From Burkholderiaceae bacterium (GTDB lineage Bacteria > Pseudomonadota > Gammaproteobacteria > Burkholderiales > Burkholderiaceae_C), in the NCBI GenBank assembly GCA_030123545.1, contig CP126124.1, positions 2,790,001-2,854,000 on the forward strand: a stretch of DNA of 64,000 nt, in the 5' to 3' direction. The notes under the pieces were generated by a model. The model was not told where the DNA came from and searched no databases. It saw nothing but the letters and a program-made list of their open reading frames with translations. This document shows positions 58,149 through 64,000 of this stretch, in pieces (within the stretch, counting starts at the first letter, position 1; every line of letters starts with the position of its first letter). The position numbers and the translations under genes are program-made.

Positions 58149-58984
58149 GCACTGCGGCAACACCTGCGCTGGCAGAAGGCGCTGCCCCGCTGCTGCGGCT
58201 GGCCGCGCTGTCGCGCCATTTCGGCGGGCTGAAGGTGCTGCAGGATGTGAACCTCAACATCCCGCGCGGCGGCATCTTCGGGCTGATCGGCCCGAACGGC
58301 GCCGGCAAGACTACGGTGTTCAACCTGATCACCGGCCTGCTGGCGCCGACCGACGGGCGGATCGAGTTCGAAGGCCGCTCGCTCGCCGGGCGCGCGCCGC
58401 ACCAGATCACGCGTCTGGGCATCGCCCGCACGTTCCAGAACATCCGGCTGTTCAAGGAGATGTCACTGCTGGAGAACGTGATCGTCGGCCTGCACCCGCA
58501 ACTCGCCTACCGCGCGCACGACCTGATCGCCGGCACGCCGCGCTTTCGTCGCGAGGAGCAGCGCGCGCACGAACGAGCGCGCGAACTGCTGTCCTGGGTC
58601 CGGCTCGACCGCAAGCTGTCGGATCGGGCCGACAACCTCTCGTACGGCGACCAGCGCAAGCTCGAACTCGCGCGCGCGCTGGCCAGCGACCCGAAGCTGC
58701 TGCTGCTCGACGAGCCGGTCGCCGGCATGAACAGCGGCGAGAAGGACGAGCTGATGGCCGAGGTGCGCCAGATCAGCGCGCGCGGCTACACGATCTTTAT
58801 GATCGAGCACGACATGCGCTTCGTGATGGGCCTGTGCCAGGACATCGCGGTGCTCAATTTCGGCCGCATCATCGCGCGCGGAACGCCCGAGGCGATCCGC
58901 AGCGACCCGCAGGTGATCGAGGCCTACCTCGGGCGCGAGGATGACGACGCGGCGGACGAGCCCGCGCAAGGAGCGACTGCATGA
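58145..58984 (+). CDS. livG: Branched-chain amino acid type ABC transporter ATP-binding protein (LivG)
   Basis: This 279-residue ATPase has Walker A GPNGAGKTT, RLGIARTFQNIRLFKEMSLLENVIVG (a LivG region), the signature LSYGDQRKLELARAL in place of LSGGQ, and Walker B KLLLLDEPVAGMN. The switch histidine is in FMIEHDMRFVMGLCQ. ATG 58145 overlaps the livM stop. Its own stop overlaps an ATG that opens a 22-codon bridging ORF toward livF. Confidence 0.94.
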   Translation: MSTAATPALAEGAAPLLRLAALSRHFGGLKVLQDVNLNIPRGGIFGLIGPNGAGKTTVFNLITGLLAPTDGRIEFEGRSLAGRAPHQITRLGIARTFQNIRLFKEMSLLENVIVGLHPQLAYRAHDLIAGTPRFRREEQRAHERARELLSWVRLDRKLSDRADNLSYGDQRKLELARALASDPKLLLLDEPVAGMNSGEKDELMAEVRQISARGYTIFMIEHDMRFVMGLCQDIAVLNFGRIIARGTPEAIRSDPQVIEAYLGREDDDAADEPAQGATA

Positions 58985-59045
58985 GCGCCGCGCCGGGCCG
59001 CCCCAAGCAAGCTCGCACCGCAGTGCGCAGCACGAAGGCACTCCA

Positions 59046-59057
<12 letters not shown>
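58982..59057 (+). repeat. 65-bp duplication at the livG/livF junction
   Basis: TGAGCGCCGCG occurs at 58982-58992 and again at 59047-59057, 65 bases apart. The first copy carries ATGA at the livG stop, the second GTGA at the livF start. The material between reads as a 22-codon ORF (58981-59049, MSAAPGRPKQARTAVRSTKA then LQ) whose stop overlaps the livF GTG. It looks as if a single ATGA/GTGA junction was duplicated around an insert while coupling was kept. Confidence 0.8.
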
Positions 59058-59780
<723 letters not shown>

Positions 59781-59784
59781 AAGA

Positions 59785-59930
59785 ATCACCCCCAGGCTGC
59801 GCGCACTTCGTGTCGCTTCGCCCACCCCCTGCAAGAGGGCACAGTCAGCGGTCCAGCAAAGCCGGCCCCGCGAGTGTCCCCGCATGGCCTGCTCCGCGGC
59901 CGTCGGTGCCTTTGAATTTGAAGTGTCCCG
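59785..59930. repeat. Dispersed GC-rich repeat between livF and dxs
   Basis: The stretch ACCCCCAGGCTGCGCGCACT, TCGTGTCGCTTCGCCCACCC, CCTGCAAGAGGG, GGTCCAGCAAAGCCGG and CTGCTCCGCGGCCG resembles an intergenic repeat I recall from many Comamonadaceae genomes. It fills most of the 202-bp convergent gap and has no supported gene. An AT-rich repeat follows at 59950. Confidence 0.6.
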
Positions 59931-59949
59931 GGTCGCGCCCGAGCGCGGT

Positions 59950-60025
59950 AGAGCAATTGACAGAGTTGCCACTGTGTAGCCGCTACGCTACTGATTTGAG
60001 AGCGGCACGTGCAGATGTTACATGG
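59950..60025. repeat. AT-rich repeat that supplies the dxs C-terminus and stop
   Basis: AGAGCAATTGACAGAGTTGC, CACTGTGTAGCCGCTACGCT and ACTGATTTGAGAGCGG are AT-rich for this window and hold GTAGCC/GCTAC arms. On the minus strand the repeat encodes the last residues of Dxs (HVTSARAALKSVA) and its TAG stop. Relation to the other AT-rich repeats is weaker than for the copies at 12571 and 35728. Confidence 0.45.
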
Positions 60026-61893
60026 GCTGCGAACCGATTTCGTATTGATTTTTCGATGCCGGCGGCGTCCAAGCCTTGCAGCGCCATCAGCCGCGCCGGG
60101 TCGCCGTGCTCGATGAACCGGTCGGGCAGCCCAAGCTGCAGCACCGGCAGCATGACGCCGGCCGCGGCGAGCGCCTCCAGCACCGCGCTGCCGGCGCCGC
60201 CCATCACGACGCCGTCTTCCAGCGTGACCAGCGCGTCGTGGCCGGCCGCGACGCCTAGCAGCAGTTCGGTATCGAGCGGCTTCGCCCAGCGCATGTTGAC
60301 CACGGTCGCGTTCAGCCGCGCCGCCGCCTCGAGCGCCGGATACAGCAGCGTTCCGAACGCCAGGATTGCGACCCCCTTGCCGGCCAGCGCCGCGCCGCCG
60401 GTCGCTGCGCGGCGGATCTCGCCCTTGCCGTACGGCAGCGCGGCAAGGCCATGCTCGATCTCGGCGCCGACCCCTGCGCCGCGCGGGTAGCGCACCGCGA
60501 CCGGGCCGTCCTGCGCGAACGCGGTGGAGAGCAGCGCGCGGCATTCGTTCTCGTCGGCCGGACAGGCCACGCTCATGTTCGGCACGCAGCGCAGGAAAGC
60601 GATGTCGTACGCGCCGGCATGGGTCGCGCCGTCGGCACCGACGATGCCGGCGCGGTCGAGTGCGAACACCACCGGCAGGTTCTGGATCGCGACATCGTGA
60701 ATCAGCTGGTCGTAGCCGCGCTGCAGAAAGGTCGAGTAGATCGCCAGCACCGGCTTCAGGCCCTCGCAGGCCAGGCCGGCGGCGAAGGTCACCGCATGCT
60801 GCTCGGCGATGCCGACATCGAAGTAGCGGCCGGGAAAACGCCGCTCGAACTCGACCAGCCCCGAGCCCTCGCGCATCGCCGGCGTGATGCCGACGAGCCG
60901 CGCATCCTGCGCCGCCATGTCGCACAGCCACTGGCCGAACACCTGGGTGAAGGTGCGCTTTGGCAGCGTCGCCGGCTGCTGCAGGCCGACCGCCGGGTCG
61001 AACTTGCCGGGCCCGTGGTACGCGACCGGATCGGCCTCGGCCAGCTTGTAGCCTTGGCCCTTCTTCGTGATCACGTGCAGGAACTGTGGGCCCTTCAACT
61101 GCCGGATGTTCTCCAGCGTCGGAACCAGTGCATCGAGGTCGTGCCCGTCGATCGGGCCGATGTAGTTGAAGCCGAACTGCTCGAACAGCGTGGCCGGCAA
61201 CACCATGCCCTTCGCGTGCTGCTCGAGCCGCTTCGCCAGCTCGAACAGCGGCGGCGCCGCGCGCAGCACCTGCTTGCCGACGCTCTTCGCCGCGTCGTAG
61301 AAGTGGCCGCTCATCAGCTGCGCGAGGTAGCGATTCAGCGCGCCGACCGGCGGGCTGATGCTCATCTCGTTGTCGTTCAGGATCACCAGCAGGTCGGCCT
61401 CGGCCACGCCGGCGTTGTTCAGCGCCTCGAACGCCATGCCGCCGCTCATCGCGCCGTCGCCGATGATCGCCACCACGCGGCGGCTCTCGCCCTTGCGTTT
61501 CGCCGCCAGCGCCATGCCGAGCGCGGCCGAGATCGAGGTGCTCGAATGCGCGGTGCCGAAGGTGTCGTACTCGCTCTCGGCGCGTTGCGGAAAGCCCGAC
61601 AACCCGCCCAACTGGCGCAGGCTCGCCATGCGCTCGCGCCGGCCGGTCAGGATCTTGTGCGGATAGGTCTGGTGGCCCACGTCCCACACGAGCCGGTCGT
61701 GCGGCGTGTTGAACACGTAGTGCAGTGCGACGGTCAGTTCGACCGTGCCCAGGTTCGAGCTCAGATGCCCGCCGGTTTTGGACACGCTCTCCAGCACGAA
61801 CGCGCGCAACTCGTCGGCCAGCGGACGCAGTTGCGCGCGGGGCAGCCGGCGCAGGTCGGCCGGGTCGTTGATCGTCTCTAGCAGTTTCGTCAT
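59983..61893 (-). CDS. dxs: 1-deoxy-D-xylulose-5-phosphate synthase
   Basis: This 636-residue thiamine diphosphate enzyme condenses pyruvate and glyceraldehyde 3-phosphate in the first step of the MEP pathway. VWDVGHQTYPHKILTGRR, IIGDGAMSGGMAFEALNNAG (TPP motif), FNYIGPIDGHDLDALV and VGIAEQHAVTFAAGLACEGLKPV with the catalytic glutamate are all present. Length is normal. ATG 61893 is chosen; a TTG at 61908 is the only longer option. The C-terminal end is repeat-derived (59950-60025). It is downstream of ispA by 25 bases. Confidence 0.96.
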   Translation of the reverse strand: MTKLLETINDPADLRRLPRAQLRPLADELRAFVLESVSKTGGHLSSNLGTVELTVALHYVFNTPHDRLVWDVGHQTYPHKILTGRRERMASLRQLGGLSGFPQRAESEYDTFGTAHSSTSISAALGMALAAKRKGESRRVVAIIGDGAMSGGMAFEALNNAGVAEADLLVILNDNEMSISPPVGALNRYLAQLMSGHFYDAAKSVGKQVLRAAPPLFELAKRLEQHAKGMVLPATLFEQFGFNYIGPIDGHDLDALVPTLENIRQLKGPQFLHVITKKGQGYKLAEADPVAYHGPGKFDPAVGLQQPATLPKRTFTQVFGQWLCDMAAQDARLVGITPAMREGSGLVEFERRFPGRYFDVGIAEQHAVTFAAGLACEGLKPVLAIYSTFLQRGYDQLIHDVAIQNLPVVFALDRAGIVGADGATHAGAYDIAFLRCVPNMSVACPADENECRALLSTAFAQDGPVAVRYPRGAGVGAEIEHGLAALPYGKGEIRRAATGGAALAGKGVAILAFGTLLYPALEAAARLNATVVNMRWAKPLDTELLLGVAAGHDALVTLEDGVVMGGAGSAVLEALAAAGVMLPVLQLGLPDRFIEHGDPARLMALQGLDAAGIEKSIRNRFAAHVTSARAALKSVA

Positions 61894-61918
61894 CTTCTGT
61901 GGGTCCAATACCGGTCGC

Positions 61919-62866
61919 TCAGCGGTCGCGGTTCACCACCATCTCGGCCAGCGCGCGCAGCGGGCCCGTGTGCGCCGACCCCTCGGCGTCCAGGCCGCTC
62001 GCGTCGAGCGCAGCCAGCGCCTGCCCGAGCAGTTGCTGCGCATGCTCGCGCGAACGCGCGAGGCCGAGCACCGACACATAGGTGGGTTTGAGCTGCGCCG
62101 CGTCCTTGCCGGCGGTCTTGCCGAGCGTCGCGGTGTCGGCGGTCGTGTCCAGGATGTCGTCGACCACCTGGAACGCCAGGCCGAGCGCGGCACCGTAGCG
62201 CGCCAGTGCCTCGCCCGCGGATAGCGGGACGGTGCCGCAGGCAGCGCCCATCGCGACGCTGCATTCGAGCAGCGCGCCGGTCTTGAGCCGGTGCATCTCG
62301 CGCAGCTGCAACTCGGAGAGCGGCCGCCCGACGCTGGCCAGATCGATCGCCTGGCCGCCGGCCATGCCGCGGTGCCCGGCCGCGCGCGTCAGCAAACGGC
62401 ACAGCGCGGCCTGCAGCGCGGGGTCGATGCTGCCGTCGTCGGGCGTCAGCAACTCGAACGCCAGCGCCTGCAGCGCGTCGCCAGCCAGCAGCGCGCGCGC
62501 TTCGCCGTAGCGCACGTGCACGGTCGGCCTGCCGCGGCGCAGCACATCGTCGTCCATGCACGGCAGATCGTCGTGCACCAGCGAATAGGCATGAATCAGT
62601 TCCACCGCGCAGGCCGCGCGCAGCGCCGCGCGCCCGTCGCCGCGCACCGCCTCACAGGCGGCCAGCACCAACAGCGGGCGCAGCCGCTTGCCGCCATCGA
62701 TCACCGCATAGCGCATCGCGTCGCCGAGCCCCGCCGGCGCGTCGGCCGGCACCCAGTCCGACAGAGCCTGCTCGACCGCGGCGAGCCGCTGCTCGCTCCA
62801 GCTGTCGAAGTCGAATCGCGCGGCTGCGCTCTTCAGCGGAAACACCACCGTCACTGCTGCGTCCAT
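61919..62866 (-). CDS. ispA: Farnesyl diphosphate synthase / geranyltranstransferase
   Basis: This 315-residue prenyltransferase has the first aspartate-rich motif DDLPCMDDD at 99-107 and the second DDILD at 236-240, with DGGKRLRP before the first. It makes C15 from IPP and DMAPP. The start ATG 62866 overlaps the end of xseB by 16 bases. The order xseB-ispA-dxs is conserved in proteobacteria. Confidence 0.96.
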   Translation of the reverse strand: MDAAVTVVFPLKSAAARFDFDSWSEQRLAAVEQALSDWVPADAPAGLGDAMRYAVIDGGKRLRPLLVLAACEAVRGDGRAALRAACAVELIHAYSLVHDDLPCMDDDVLRRGRPTVHVRYGEARALLAGDALQALAFELLTPDDGSIDPALQAALCRLLTRAAGHRGMAGGQAIDLASVGRPLSELQLREMHRLKTGALLECSVAMGAACGTVPLSAGEALARYGAALGLAFQVVDDILDTTADTATLGKTAGKDAAQLKPTYVSVLGLARSREHAQQLLGQALAALDASGLDAEGSAHTGPLRALAEMVVNRDR

Positions 62867-63108
62867 GGCTTCAGCACGCCGTCGTCGAGCACCTTGATCT
62901 GGTTCTCGACCGCCTCGAGTTTGTCGCGGCAGAACTTCAGCAGTTCGGCTCCGCGCTGGTAGCCGCCGAGCAACTGATCAAGCGGCATCTTGCCGGACTC
63001 CAGACGCGCCAGCAGCTGCTCGAGCTCCTCCAGCGCCGCCTCGTAGCTCGCGGGCGCGGCGGCGGATCGGGTCTGGACGGGCTCGGCCTGGACTGGGTTC
63101 TTGGGCAT
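62851..63108 (-). CDS. xseB: Exodeoxyribonuclease VII small subunit
   Basis: This 85-residue protein carries YEAALEELEQLLARLESGKMPLDQLLGGYQRGAELLKFCRDKLEAVENQIKVL, the XseB coiled two-helix signature. It joins XseA in exonuclease VII, which degrades single-stranded DNA. The N-terminal 20 residues are a variable extension. It overlaps ispA and probably shares its promoter; a TTGAAG/CTTCAA inverted repeat lies upstream at about 63149-63167. Confidence 0.94.
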   Translation of the reverse strand: MPKNPVQAEPVQTRSAAAPASYEAALEELEQLLARLESGKMPLDQLLGGYQRGAELLKFCRDKLEAVENQIKVLDDGVLKPWTQQ

Positions 63109-63215
63109 CGTCGGCTGATGAGCGGATGAAGTGCGCGCTTGAAGTGCGAACCTTCAATTTTAGGCGCTCGGCCTCCGGGCTGCCGCGCGCGCCGCGCTCC
63201 GAGCACCCCGCGGGG

Positions 63216-63339
63216 TACAATTCGCACTCCCCGCTCGGGGGTCCGAAGCCCTGTACCCGCTGCCCTCTGAAGGTGCTGCCCTGGCCAGGCCGTCTTCGGA
63301 TCGAGCTTCCGTTCCACATGCCCCAACCACAGGGGGAGT
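63216..63339 (+). ncRNA. Structured leader or small RNA upstream of the Rieske dioxygenase gene
   Basis: A -10-like TACAAT lies at 63216-63221. Just after it, nested complementary segments could form a rod. ACTCCCC (63226-63232) pairs with GGGGAGT (63333-63339), GGGG (63237-63240) with CCCC (63321-63324), TCCGAAG (63242-63248) with CTTCGGA (63294-63300), and CCTG (63250-63253) with CAGG (63286-63289). That is a 114-base structure ending 18 bases before the ATG. It could be a leader controlling the dioxygenase gene or an independent RNA. A 6S-like rod was considered, but the family is usually longer. Confidence 0.45.
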
Positions 63340-63356
63340 CTCTAGGTCAGGTCGAG

Positions 63357-64000
63357 ATGTCTGATTTAAGTCTTCAACTGCAGCAGGCCACGAGCCAACT
63401 TCCGGTTTCCAGCTACTTCGACGAGGCGGTGTCCGAACGAGAGCGAAAAGCCTTGTTCGAGCCCGGGCCGCGCTATGTCGGCCATGAACGCGCGGTGCCC
63501 GAGGTCGGCGACTATCACGCGCTGCCCGCCGAAGGCGCGGGCCGGGCGCTGGTTCGAACGCCGGACGGCGTGTCGCTGATCTCGAACGTCTGTCGGCATC
63601 GCCAGGCACTGATCCTGAAGGACCGGGGCTCGCTGCAGGCGACGGGTGGCGGAGCGGGCGGCAACATCGTCTGCCCCTTGCACCGCTGGACCTACAGCGG
63701 CGGCGCGGGCAGCCGCGCCGGCACGCTGCTCGGCGCGCCGCATTTCGCGCAGGATCCGTGCCTGGACCTGAACGACTATCCGCTGCAGTCGTGGAACGGG
63801 TTGCTGTTCGAGGCCAACGGCCGCGGCGTGGCGGCCGACCTCGCCGGCATGGGTCCGCTGGCCGATTTCGACTTCTCGGGCCACGTGCTCGACCGCGTCG
63901 TGCTGCACGAGTGCAACTACAACTGGAAGACCTTCATCGAGGTCTACCTGGAGGACTACCACGTCGGCCCGTTCCATCCGGGGCTGGGCCAGTTCGTCAG
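63357..64000 (+). CDS. Rieske-type aromatic ring-hydroxylating dioxygenase alpha subunit, 3' end cut by window
   Basis: 214 codons are visible. The Rieske [2Fe-2S] motif is C79-R-H81 (NVCRHRQ) and C106-P-L-H109 (CPLHRWTYSGG). The catalytic domain begins with CNYNWKTFIEVYLEDYHVGPFHPGL, which holds the two histidine ligands of the mononuclear iron. It should oxidise an aromatic or related substrate with a reductase partner not seen here. The ATG at 63357 gives MSDLSLQLQQ, and GTCAGGTCGAG precedes it. It is divergent from xseB. Confidence 0.93.
   Translation, partial: MSDLSLQLQQATSQLPVSSYFDEAVSERERKALFEPGPRYVGHERAVPEVGDYHALPAEGAGRALVRTPDGVSLISNVCRHRQALILKDRGSLQATGGGAGGNIVCPLHRWTYSGGAGSRAGTLLGAPHFAQDPCLDLNDYPLQSWNGLLFEANGRGVAADLAGMGPLADFDFSGHVLDRVVLHECNYNWKTFIEVYLEDYHVGPFHPGLGQFV

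Noticed and set aside
63216..63339. 6S RNA gene
   Set aside because: The rod-like pairing is suggestive, but the visible structure is about 114 bases, shorter than usual 6S RNAs, and I could not confirm conserved bubble sequences.

Overview
The window is a high-GC chromosomal segment of a betaproteobacterium, most likely order Burkholderiales and family Comamonadaceae. I infer this from the order gyrA, serC, pheA, tyrA, aroA-cmk, rpsA, ihfB, lapA, lapB, from the sequence character of TyrA and AroA-Cmk, and from several dispersed repeat types (including GCTATTG...CAATAGC palindromes) that I associate with that family. No tRNA, rRNA, CRISPR array or transposase gene was seen.

Layout. (1) 1-4300 is the end of an integrated accessory element on the minus strand: tyrosine integrase, a small coupled orf, a HigB/HigA-like toxin-antitoxin pair, and a large N6-adenine DNA methyltransferase that runs off the left edge. 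It abuts the terminator of an ompA-family gene. (2) 4531-17958 is a core block: ompA-like (minus), then plus-strand gyrA, a DUF2059 gene, serC, pheA, tyrA, a fused aroA-cmk, rpsA, ihfB, lapA, lapB and a small helix-hairpin-helix protein, many with overlapping starts and stops. (3) 17986-21529 (minus): CoA transferase, AidB-like acyl-CoA dehydrogenase, DinB-like protein. (4) 21667-28185 (plus): a six-gene Mrp/Pha cation/proton antiporter operon with fused A and B subunits and a tandem 111-bp repeat array between F and G. (5) 28205-43973 (minus): an 11-gene cluster. It holds a CO-dehydrogenase-like (form II) molybdenum hydroxylase with its maturation proteins (coxS, L, M, D, E, G, xdhC), then a 5-oxoprolinase-like protein, an enoyl-CoA hydratase, an AtuA-like protein and an acyl-CoA dehydrogenase. 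A divergent GAF/Fis-type regulator sits upstream. (6) 45353-54820 is a molybdate/tungstate locus: modE, two patatin-like lipases, a ModE-type operator, modABC, and a convergent tupBCA operon led by an EgtB/SenA-like gene. It plausibly supplies the metal for the molybdoenzyme in region 5. (7) 55108-59780 is a branched-chain amino acid type ABC transporter (livKHMGF). (8) 59983-63108 (minus) is xseB-ispA-dxs for isoprenoid precursor synthesis, divergent from a truncated Rieske dioxygenase gene with a structured leader.

The most unusual feature is how repeats have been absorbed. At three operon junctions that were probably overlapping ATGA/GTGA pairs (pheA/tyrA, phaF/phaG-type genes, livG/livF), a repeat has inserted exactly at the junction, and short ORFs inside it keep the stop-start chain unbroken. 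Elsewhere, palindromic repeats lie in frame inside genes (aroA, atuA-like, oxoprolinase) or supply a signal-peptide core (tupA) or a C-terminus (dxs, mrpA). Functions are inferred from protein motifs read by eye; no database search was possible.
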